Source of the DNA: Elephas maximus indicus
Lineage: Eukaryota; Chordata; Mammalia; Proboscidea; Elephantidae
Assembly (NCBI RefSeq): GCF_024166365.1
Contig: NC_064826.1
Coordinates: 20,670,001 to 20,734,000, forward strand
Reading direction: 5' to 3'
Length of the DNA: 64,000 nt
Both the position numbers and the translations under genes were made by a program. Positions within the stretch are counted from its first letter, which is position 1. Every line of letters begins with the position of its first letter. The notes under the pieces are model-generated. The model was not told where the DNA came from and made no database searches. It saw only the letters and a list, made by a program, of their open reading frames with translations. Of this stretch, positions 12,301 to 24,300 are shown piece by piece.

Positions 12301-15300
12301 CATTTTGAAAGTCAAAATTTCTACGCAAGCAAAAGGCAGCAAATTATTTTACTAGAAAGGTTGGGGTTTTCTTGATTTTGTCCAAGAAGCCCAGACAAGA
12401 GCTGCCTGGGAGAACCAGGGTAAGAAAGGAGCAGGGTCAGCCTGGCAGAGGGCAGTGGATCCACCCGTAATGTTGCTTGTCATCTTGATTCATTCTCCTG
12501 GGCTCTCCCATGTTGCCAGTTCTGTGCTGCCCATGAGAAGAACACCCTTGGCAGACTATCCACTCTTCTGCCCACCTTCCACTGACAAGGCCCCTTGGCA
12601 GTTGGCTCCTGGCCTTGTTCTAATAATACTGAGCTTCTCTGTCATCTCTTTCCACAGATGTAGTCGATTTGATTCTTGTGTATTCCAACTGGCAAGGCCC
12701 ATGTGTATAAAAAAATAAAAAAAATTTAGTTGCTATTTATTTGTTAAAAAAATGTATTTCCATCGAATAGGTCGTTGGTCTTACAAAATTCTATCACGCC
12801 ATCTCTGGCACTGTTTCTGTCACCAAAGCCACATTTTCCAACTCTCAATTCTTCTGTTTCCAACTTTCGCATTCCAGTCACCAGTAATTATCAATACATC
12901 TTGATTGCATGTTTGATCAATTCCAGGCTGCAGAAGCTGGTAAAAATCTCCAGTTTTTTCATCTCTGGCATTAGTGGTTGGTACATAAATTTGAATGATA
13001 CTCATATTAACTGGTCTTCCTTGTAGGAATATGCGTATTATCACTGACAGCATTTTTTTTCAGGATAGATCTTGAAATGTTCTTTTTGACAATGAATGTG
13101 ACACTGTTCCTTCTCAATTTGTCATTCCCAGCGTAGTAGGTCATACGACTGTCCCATTCAAAGTGACCAGTACCAGGCCATTTCAGGTCGCTAATGCCTA
13201 GGATAACGATCTTTATGCATGCCATTTTATTTTTGATGATTTCCAATTTTCCCAGAGTCATACTTCGCACATACCACATTCCGATTATTAACGGATGTTT
13301 GCAGCTGTTTCTTCTCATTTTGTGTCATGCCACATCAGCAGATAAAGGTCCTGAAAGCTCGACTCCATCCACGTCATTAAGGTTGACTCTCCTTTCAGGA
13401 GGCAGCTCTTCTGCTGTCATATTTTGAGTGCCTTCCAACCTGAGGGGCTCCTCTTCCAGCACTATATCAATGTTCTGCTGACATTCATAGAGTTTTCGCT
13501 GGCCAATTTTTTCAGAAGTAGACTGCCAGGTCCTTCTTTCTAGTCTGTCTTAGCCTGAAAGCTCCATTGAAACCTGTTCACCATGGGTGACCCTGCTACT
13601 ATTTGAAATACTGGTGGCATAGCTTCCAGCATCACAGCAACAAGCAAGCCACTACGGTATGACAAACTGACAGACGAGTGGTGGATCTTCCTAAGTAAGG
13701 TCTATTATTTACCTTTAGTTATAGATTTTGTATAACACTTTATAGTTTATTCAGGAGTGTAACTGCTCCAACTTATAATTTACACTAAGATTGGGGCTGG
13801 CCACACAAGCAGGTTGGCTCACAAAAAATGATCACCTGACACCTTCTGCCACAAGGCTGAAATTTCATCATTGCAGCTTCATTTCTTTGAATAATGACAC
13901 TGTTCAGTGTTCAAAACTATTATAACACAAATACCTTTGTGAAGAGGCCAAACCACACATCCCGTCAGCCAGCACTTCAAGGAAACCAAGTTTAACAGTA
14001 GCAGCTCTAAGACAGGAGGGGCCGGGGACCTCAGCAGAACCGAAAGGCTCAGAGAGGGGGTAATTTTCTCAACCACCCACAGTAGCCCCTTAAAACAAAC
14101 CTGTCCAGAGGCCTTACCTGTTTTTGGCAGTGATGTAGGACAAGATATTTTGATTGAAGAACTTCAGGATCAAAGGGATGCAGTTGGCAAACACCAAATG
14201 TTGCGATACGTACTCAAACTGAATTAAAAGATCAAGGCAGAAAGGGCTGAATCTTATTTGGGGGAGAAGAGGACGGTCTATATGAAAAAAGGCAAGTACA
14301 AATCTGCAGTGTTTCCTAAGAATATCCACCGTACACTTGTGTTATCAGTTTTCCTGTCTGAAAAGTGGGGAGAGACGTCTCAGCCAGCCCATCCTACATG
14401 GAGGAAAACAGGCAGCGTGAGTCCCATATTTTTACATGAATAACTCACATCTATACGTTTTTGACAACATGAAACATCCCCCCACGCTATTTCCGTAAGC
14501 ACGCTCTGCCAGATTCCACACTTCACATGTGTGGGCACATTATTTACACGGGTGCATTATTTCAGAAAAATATGGGTATGTTATACGATCCTGATCAAAA
14601 TGCCAAAACATGAACAAGCCAGAGAAAACCCCACTTGTGATAAATAGGAAGAATTGCTGTGAGATTTGCTCCTAAGCTCAACAGGAAAGGAAGGCTACCC
14701 GAGGGAGCTGTCTTCCAAAGCAAGCCCTTGGCTCACAATGTTTTGGCTGTGATTGATTCAGCAGGGACAGGTGCAGTGTACTCCCAGCAACTGCTGGCAC
14801 CACTCAGTCAGGACGGGGACAGCACACAACAATGAAGTGAACTACTGGAATGTGGGCTCTGGCCTAAGTCTGGCTCACCTTATTATCCCTAAAACCAAAA
14901 CCAAACCCACTGCTGTCGAGTCAATTCCAACTCATAGCGATCCTATAAGACAAAGTAGAACTGCCCCATAGGGTTTCCAAGGCGATAATCTTTATGGGAG
15001 TAGACTGCTACATCATACTTCCGAGGTACAGCTGGCGGGCTCGAACTGCCAACCTTTAGATTAGCAGCTAAGCACTTAACTAGTGCGCCACCAGGGCTCC
15101 ACATTAGCCCTAAAAAACCCATTATCGTCGAGTTGATTCTAACTCATAGAGACCCTACAGGACAGAGTAGAACTGCCCCATAGGGTTTCCAAGGAGCAGC
15201 TGGTGGATTCAAACTGCCAGCCTTAGATTAGCAGCCAAGCACTTACCCACTGCACCATCAGGGCTCCACATTAGCCCTAGTACCTAGGACATCAGCAAGT

Positions 15301-18300
15301 ATTTGCTGAATGATAGAATGAACAAGAGCCCTTCAGCCGACAGAGATGGCACTGAGAATAAACTTGAGACGCATCTGATGGGGGTAAATACCAACACATG
15401 GGCTCCACTGTGCTCTCCTGAATCCAGATGGGGTATGTGTCCAGGAAGACCTAGGGGGGCCGGTAGCCATGAGAGCTGTGTCACCTTGGATTTTACCCAT
15501 GATGTACCGAAGAGCTCCAGACGTAGTTTGTCTCCAGGTCCAGCACCTAGAATGCTGGGGCACTGCAGAAACTGGGTAGAAAAAGCAGAGAACTGCTCTT
15601 CCTGATCAAGAAGTGGCCGTGGCAGCATGCTAGGCTATCTCTCTGCTCCTGGGTGTGAGGTTGAGGTGGGGGAGTCAGGTGTGCCATGACTATTTCTCTC
15701 TTCCGCCCAACATTTTCTCCCTGGAAGCCAATCCAGCCCCAGATGGAGGAGCCAGTACACACCTACTATCAAGTGACTGAAAACTTTTTTCAGTTTGAGA
15801 TGTGCCTATGGCCTTCTTGGGATTCACTGACAATACTCTGGCCAGGCCTTCAAGCCCCCACCTATCTGGCTATCTGTCCACACACTACCCACTAAGAGAG
15901 GCAGCCAGAAACACACATGGGTAATTCTCTTTCCACTAGAAGATTATCTCCCAACCACCCTGACTCCTAGCCCTGCTGCTGCTTAGCAAACATTGGCAGA
16001 AGAGATAGGAGTGCCCAGAACATTCTAACACACCAAAGACATCTTGGAATGCACTCAAGTGGAGAAACACCTGGGCTATATAGTGAAACCTGCCACGGGA
16101 CAGACCCTGCAGAGGCCCCCGCACTCTGCAGACCCACTCTTCCACCTGCAAGGTTGATTCTGACGTCTTAGGAGGAAAATGGTGGTGACCAGGCAGAGCC
16201 CCTGTGCAGGTAGGAGAAGCCTCCCTCTAGACACCTTGGTTGCACCACAGGCAGAAGCATCCACCCACTGCCCCCATTTCCCCCTCTATCTTGGCAGTTC
16301 CCATAGGACCAAGTCTAAACTCCTTAGCATGGCAAACAATGCTTTCATGGGGGAGCAGATTACTTAACCCTTCTTAGCCTCAGTTTTTCATCTATAAAAC
16401 CGGGGTTATAGAAGACTTGCCTCATTGGGTTTGAGAATGAAATGAGACCCCACACAAGTGGACCAGAGTGCCTGGCACATTATAGGGACTCAATAATCGT
16501 GTGTGGTCGTCTGCAGGATGATCCTCCCTGTTGTCCCCTCCAGCCTCAAGCATCAACAAGCCAATTCCATCTCCTCCCACCCCAGGCAAAACGCCAACAT
16601 GTAATTATAGCTTCCAAAGGTACTATATTCTCTCCCCTCTGCACTTTCACAAATTAGCTTTTTTTTCTGATTGAAATGCTCCTGTCCCCCTTCCTTACCA
16701 ACTCCCACACCCTGGCTAACATCTTTCTTAAGGACTCAGGTTAGATGGCACCTTTTCTCTGCTATAGGCTGGATTAGGTGTTTCCATGGCACCTAATGCT
16801 TACCTGTAGCACAACACTTCTCACCTGTAATTGGCTACATATGTATCCATGTCCCTTATAAGACTTCAAGGCCTTTAAGAGCCAGAACTGTGTCTTATTC
16901 AGATTTCTCTCTTCAATGTTTAGAAAAGTACTTCACACACAGATGGGGCTCAACATATCTGTCCCCTCCTTTTTTGGTGAAATGTTTGAATCCTGTCTTC
17001 CATTGCTTCAAAGCTGGCTGGGCATATTCCCAAGAAGTTAGGGATTCCTACTGCTGCCCTCCTACCCACAACCCTGGGAAAAGGAACAGAGGACAGAGAC
17101 ATCTGCACCTGCCCGGGAAGTTCTCCCCACATCCCATTCCACACCCCACCCCCAGCTCTTTAACAGGTAGCTGGATTCCCTGAGGGAGAGCAAAAAAAAG
17201 ACAGAAAGATGCTCAGCTTGACTGCAAGGCCCGTGTCCTGCCTCTGGGAGCCGGGGCCTGGTGCACACCTGGGACCTGTGGAGAGGCTGCGTAGCTGCTC
17301 ACCTTTGGCAGCCGGGGCCTGGCACACGCCTGGGACCTGTGGAGAGGCTGCCTAGTTGCTCACCTTTGGCAGCCGGGGCCTGGCGCATGCCTGGGACCTG
17401 TGGAGAGGCCGCCTAAATGCTCACCTGGTAGATGTGGTTCAGTTTGAAGTGTTTGAGGAGGAGCAGGAGCAGGGCAGAGATACTCTTTACGATGATCTCT
17501 TTGTGCCTGTTCACATCGATGCCCAGCTTCATGCTCTGGAGAACAGTGACGCTGCAGTGGAGAACGGAGGAGGGGCAAAGCAGTGGGCGGCCTTTGCAGG
17601 AGCCCGACCAGGACAGAAACAATATGTGCAAGAGGGCCAGGAACTTGGCAAATCTAAACTTCTGTGCAAGGAAAGCCTCCAGAGTTCCTATGAACGAGCC
17701 TATCTGGAGAATCAGGATCAACCAATTGCCATCAAATCCATTCCGACTCCTGGCAACCCCATGTGCTTCAGAGAACTGTTCCACAGGGTTTTCAGTGGCT
17801 ATGACCTTTCAGATGTAGATCACCAGGCCTTTCTTCTGAGGCGCTTCTGGGTGGATTTGAACTGCCAACCTTTCAGTTAGTAGCTGAGCACTTAACCATA
17901 TGTACCATTCAGGGACCCCCTATCTGGAGAAGGGCTCCTCTCATCTCTATTTCTGTCTCCCTCTTTGGTAAGCTTGCCCCTTGGCCCTGTCCACTCCCAC
18001 ACCTGGATAGCCAGTCACTAGCACTGAGGTCACCCTCCAGACCCCTAGCTATAAAAAGCACAGCCGAGAGCCCTGCAGTGGAAAGGGGCTACGGCAGGGG
18101 AGGGGATCTCTTTGGAGACAATCTCTGTAAGTGCTAACAAGGTGGGGACTAGACAGACTCTGCAAATAGGACGGCCAGCACTCGGTAGCAACTGAAGCAC
18201 TCACGGCATCTCCTCGGGCAGGACATCCGCCAGGATGTTGATCGAGTCTGTCTTCGCCTTGGAGGTGGGGGCTGCAGCCAGCAGAATCTTAAGTAGGGCA

Positions 18301-21300
18301 ATCTGGGAAGTAGAGAATGAGGAGATCCACCCCTGTCCATCCCACTCAGCAAGGCTATCCTTCCACACTCCAACAGCCCCAAGAAAAGTGCTTCCAAGCC
18401 CTTCTCCAAGTTCTTCTCAATTGCCAGGCCTCCCCAGCCTCCAGAAAGACAAAGAGGAGTCCAGCTCTGAGAGGCCTGCCCATGAGCTACGAGGGAGCCA
18501 GCAGGGAGCTCACAGGCTGTTCTGCTGCACGACTGCTTCTTCCAGGCAGGCGGATGGAAGGAGCAGTGAGGGGTAATGTCAAGAAATAAGGTAGAGGTGT
18601 AAGCAAGGTCTCCACAGCCCAACTTCTCCACTCTTGTTCTTCCTCTAACCCTGTCACCACCCTCACCGCGTCCAGCCTGAGGCTACCTAGGACATGATAC
18701 ACCTTGGCAGACCTCAGAGGGACTAGGGTACTCATCCAGAGGGAGGGCCCCCAATGCACCCTGTGTGGACCCCACCTTATTCCCCACTCCTCTCAAAGAA
18801 GAACTTGGGAGAATGGCCCTGCAGAGAACCCTGAGGAAAGCTCAGGAACTTGAATGTGTCAGAGAATGCCTTGGCTAAGAGGCAAGGCTCTCAGGAAACA
18901 AGCTCAAATGACAGCCAGCTCAGCCTGAGAAGGCTCTCAGCTCTCTGCTGCTCACGGCATCTCCTTACCATGTACTGGGGGAGGCTGTACAGCATGCCCT
19001 GGTAGAGGGTCTCACAGGGGGTCTCTGGTACCACCTCTTCCCCCTAAGGCAGAACACACAGTTTGCCCAGGCCACTTTCCAGTGGACCAGAGGCAACGAC
19101 GTTTTGTTGGTTGTGAGGGGTGGCACGAGAAGGGCCCTGAGCTGGGGGTTAAATTTGGTTCCTACCCAAGCTGTGTTAATAACTTGCTGTGTGGCCTTGG
19201 CTAAGTCACCTTCCCTCCCTGAGTCCTAGTTTCCTCTTCAGGAGGATTAGGGGGCTGGTCTGGATGACCTCTGAGGGCTCTTCCTGCTCTCATAACCTAT
19301 GATTCTGGTTTTCTCAGCATCTGGAATCAATCTAGAACTTCTCATGCTGGATCAGGAGTCAGAACTCCCACTCAGGAGTCAGCTCTCCCACTCAGGAGTC
19401 AGCTCAGAGCACTGTTTTGTTGAACACACACACAGAAGGACCACCCTGGATACATATGACTCAACATTAGCTATCAGTATGCCTGGATGCTGGGACAGAC
19501 ACACCATGGTGTCAATCAGAGGCCACCTGAAAGCTCTGGAATGCTTTGTAAGCCAGGATGGAGAGGCAGGCAGCTCAATAATGAGGGATATTAGGAAACT
19601 GGGTAACTTATGGCCTGGGGAGGCAGGAAGAAGTATTAGCAGGGAAGTCCCGGGGGAAACTATTTTCCTCCCCTCCCATTGGCCCTAGAACATGTCTTCC
19701 TTCTCTCTGACCAGCCCCTCGGGTACAACCATCTTTGTCCTTTTGATGACCGCAGCTTAGCCTTCTACCAGAGTGGGGAGGCAGGGGCCTCAGGTACTCT
19801 GGCCGCTGTCATGCTTGGTCAATATTGTCCCTTCTCCTCCGAGGCCCTTCTTTTACAGGCAAGGGTCACTGTCAGGAGACTCTGAGGCAGGGAGGAGTAT
19901 CCAGCCCCCTCCGTTCAACCTACAACTCAGGTACTGCTAAGTGGAATGGACACATGTCTCAAACAGGCATCAACAGAGCCTGGTAACCCTGTCACGTGTG
20001 CCTTCCTACTCTCCAAAATGCCTACTTCACATTTTTCCAGGAGCAGATTATCCAATAGACAAGGTAAGCACGGTGCTTACCTTGCTTACCAGATCATCTG
20101 TACTGAACAATTTCACTTTTTTTTCACTACGTCAAAGATCCTGCTTCTAGGTGTGGCTGGTATCTGACTCTCTTCCAACCCCACAGCACCTTCCTACAGA
20201 ATCAAAGCCTTTTTTCAAATTTACAGTTCCCAACAGGGATGGATTGCCCAGTGAGCAAGGTAAGCATGGGCTTACTTGTGCTGACTTGCTAATCTGTAGT
20301 GAACAATTTTATGCAGTGAAACTCATAAAATTGCTTACTTTGCTTATTGGGTAATCTGCCCCCGTTCATACCCTCTTCCCTATACCCCTGCAGCCCCCAT
20401 CCCTCAGCACTGCTGCTGACCTTGCCTCATCCCTCATGGAGAAACAGAGGCAACGAGACACCAAATCGTCCAGAGATTCTGTTTTCCTTGATAGGAAGGA
20501 TGAACTGCCTGTGCTCCGTCAAAGGCCAACCCTCCCCCTGTACTTGGGACCCCATACCCTTTAGTTTGGTCATGTACCTTGACCTGTGATTATCCCCTCT
20601 CCTGGATCATCTTTTAGGATATACGCATACACTAGTATCTCCAGCTGTGAAACACCCTCCCTTGACCCCACCATCCTCCTCCAGCTACCATCCATTCCTA
20701 CGCTCCTCTTCATGACACAACTTCTGTTGTCTGTGTTGACTCTTCCTACCTTTCTTTACATTCTTTTCTCAATACACTTCAGCCAGGCTTCTAGCCCACC
20801 ACTTCACTTAAGGCTGCTCTTATCAACAGCACCAGTTATCTTCATGTGCCAAATACAATGTTGCCCTCTATCAGCAGCATTTGACACAGCTAGCTGGTCA
20901 CTTCCTTCTTGAAACACTTCTGCTCTTCACTTTTATGACATTACCATCTCCTGGGCTGCCTTCTGCCTCAATGGGTGCTTTTTCTTACCCTTCCTTCCTG
21001 GCTTCTTTTCTGACTCATTCCACCCTAACATAGTGGTGGTTCCAGAGCTTTGTGCTAGGTTCCATTCTCTTCTGTATCTCTACTCCTTCCCTGGGTGATC
21101 TTAGCCAGTTCTATGGCTCTTAAAACTGTGTGTAAGTCAACGACTCCCAGATTTATTTCTCTAGCCAGCCCTCTCCCTAGAACTCCAAACCCATGCATCT
21201 AATTGCTTGGCATCGCCACATGGATGTCTAAACCTTGTTGTTCTTGTTAGTTGCCGTTGAGTTGATTCCAACTCATGGTGATCCCATGTGTGCAGAATAG

Positions 21301-24300
21301 AACTGCACTCCATAAGGTTTTCAAGGCTGTGCCCTTTCAGAAGCAGATCACCAGGCTTGCCTTCCTCGGTGCCTCTGGGTGGGTGTGAACCACTGTGATG
21401 CAATGGATCACTTTTGTGTGGCCTTTTTTTATAGCCATGGTCTTGTAACTTCCACCCAAGTGATTGGGTGGGACTGTGTGATAGGGCAATTGTGGCTCAC
21501 TAAAGGGATTGGTCAGTTTTGCCACCCTGTTGGTCTTGAAATGAGCCACCCCAGAAGCAGGAGAGAGAGGATCCCACCACCATCAAGGAAGAACAGCCAG
21601 GAACAGAGAGTCTTTTGGACACGAGATCCCTGTGCTGGTAGGATCCTGGAGCCAGGAGACCGAGAGAGAGCGAGCTGTGGCCCCGAAGACAGAGAGAAGT
21701 GGTGGCAGGGGATACCAGCAGGAGACGGTATGATGGGCTTCATGGACCACAGAGTGAGGAAGCTGGGTGCCTGGATGGCTCTGGAGACTTATTGGCAGTG
21801 GCTAAAAGAGCTTTGTTAACACTTGCCTGACCAGGGAAGAGGCCTAGGGCCTGCGAGCACAGCTGAAAAGAGGCTGCCCTGATGGAAGAACTGTATCCTG
21901 AGTGTTCCTGAGCCTGAGCTGCAACTCGTTACTTCCCTAATAAACTCCATAAGTGTGAGTATTGTCTGTGAGTTCTGTGTGGCTGTTGCAATGAATTATC
22001 GAACACAGCAGAGAAGTAGAGAGTGCCATAGCAGGGACCGTTGGTGTCAGAATTGGTAAAGATGGTGGAGGGAGGAGGCATATCTGATCTCGGCCTCACA
22101 GGAATCAGCCTTGGGCTGTTGATCTTGATTCTCCTTCCCCTTGTGAAAAGAGAGAAGGTCAGACTCTGCCCTCACACCATTTTTACAACTGCCAATCTTT
22201 CTGTTAGTAGTCAAGTGCTTAACCGTTTGAGCCATCCAGGCTCCACTTAAAGTTTAGCATGACCAAAACAGAACTCTTGGTATTCTTCCCCATCTTGGTC
22301 AATGTTTCTTACTCTTGGTTCCTCTCTTTGCCCCTCTACCAACATCCAAACAAACTGCAAGTCTTGTCAACTATACCTCCAAAATATATCCCAAACTCAT
22401 CCACTTTTCTTGTCCCCACAATGACTATCCTGGTTCAGGTCACCGTCATCACTCACCTAAACTATTTTAATAGCTGCTTATTCCTAACTCATCTCTAGGC
22501 TTCTACTCTTTCTTACTCCAACTCCACACAGCAGCCAGTGGTTTTTAAAAACACACCAGGTAATGTCGCTTAAAACTTCCTTAAAATCCTTCAAAGGTTT
22601 CCCTTTGTGTTGTGAATCAACTTCAAGCTCCTGGCCTCTGCTTACTTGGTCCTATGTAAATCGGCCACAGGTTACCTCTGACCCCATCCCGTTCCCTATG
22701 CTCTGGTCACACTGGCCTTCTCTCCTGACCTCTAACACTCTGAGTTTGATCTCACCTGGTTAAGGCTGTCCCCTCTGGTTGGAATGCTCTTTCCTCCAAT
22801 GTTCCTATGGCTGGCTTCTTCTTGTAACACATATCTTGGCTTAAATGTCACCTTCTCAGAGGTCTACTCTGACTGCCCAATATAATGTAGTCTGCTGATG
22901 CCCCTTATCGTGCCATCCTATTTGAATTTTCTCCATTGTATTTATCGTTCTGGTCATCTGATAGTCTTGTTTACCTTATTTATTATCTGGCTTCCTTATC
23001 TTTAATGTATTGTGAAGGCAGGGACCTCGTCTTGCCTGGCATATGGTAAGGGCCCATAACTGAATGAATACATGCGTACATGCTCTGTGGCAGCACTGCG
23101 GACAATTTCCTTCTGCCCTCCTCCTGTGCAGGAACCCTCAGCTTACCAAAGACATGGGGCACTTCTCCAGCTCCTCCTCATTCTTAATCTGGACATCTGC
23201 GATGGAGATATACTTGTGCTGGGGGAGATACAAAGACATCAACACAAAGCTGAGGGCACTGAGGGGTCTGCCTCAGTCACACATGTACAAGGCTTTCCTT
23301 AACTTCCCCTGTGACATGGAAATGACTTGGTCTTAGGTCTGTCACCCCAAATAGACCACGAGCTCTCTGAAAGAGAAGTCTCACTCACCCCTGCACCATT
23401 AGCTCCAAGCAAAGTGCTTCATACACAGTAAATGTTTATTCCATGTTTCCCTATTTGTTGAAGAGCAGCAAATACCTAAGCATTTGTGTAAGGGGAAGGC
23501 GAGGGCAGGTCCTTGGCCCTGGGCCACTGCTCCAACTGTTCTGCATTTATGTGGGTATGAAGTGACAACCATTGGGGAAGGGTTCAAGGTTTGGACAAGA
23601 GATCCCTACTGTTACTCTGTACATGCAACACATGGATGTAGAGCAGACCCCTCTCAATCCTGAGCCTTTGGGGAGAGAAGGAAGCTAGGAGTGGGAAGAG
23701 GGAGAAGGTAGGAGGAAGGAAAAGGAATGAGAGGGAGAAAGAAGAACCTTTTCATCTATCTGAATGTAGGTAAGTAGGGAGAGATTTTTTTCTCTTTGGT
23801 CAAAAGGCCTGGAGGGGGTGGCGGAGGGGGGGGAATGCAGAGAGGTCTGAGTGTGTCTGGTGGAAGAGCCCCACCCAGTACCCAGGGCTTGGTAATCCAG
23901 TTCTCCTCGATGGCTCCCTATCCCCGAAGACTGAGAGCCCACCCCGGTCACCTGCTTTAGGGTCTTCACACTCTCATGGATGGGCCTGGGTAATCCAACC
24001 AAGGTGTCTGTGTCCCTGAGAAGGCCAGAGGGAGGAGGGGACACATCAGTCCATAAGTTCCCAAAGTACAGAGAACTCCCAGCACCTCCTGGGGTCACAT
24101 GGACCATGCCACTTTCAGCATCTACCCTCTGGTACCCTGACCTTCCTCTGCAAGCTCTGGGCCCCCATCACTGCTTCAGAATACAAAAAGAACAATGGTA
24201 TACAGGCATGACCCTGGAAATTAGGAGACGTGGATAGTTTCTTGGGCACTTGCTTGGTCTGGGAGTGCTAGGTTCCCCTTGAAAGGGTAACACAGCCCAA

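Larger units (their letters stand above)
14219..17424 (-). other. STRIP2: STRIP2 intron 16
   Basis: Its first 186 bases after the donor are the 61 bp repeat. Further in are an L2-like stretch (about 16680-16950), a MIR-like stretch (about 16370-16500) and two adjacent AfroSINEs (14891-15267). Positions 15300-16350 show nothing I can name. Confidence 0.6.
19044..23146 (-). other. STRIP2: STRIP2 intron 13 (4.1 kb)
   Basis: Holds a MIR (19150-19310), a 20 bp x 3 short tandem (about 19349-19408), two small hAT-like elements (20040-20360), and an L2 split by an AfroSINE that is itself split by an LTR (20690-23065). Confidence 0.7.

Noticed and set aside
17356-17880. 174-codon plus frame over STRIP2 exon 16
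   Set aside because: Antisense shadow of the exon that runs on into AfroSINE copy 7.
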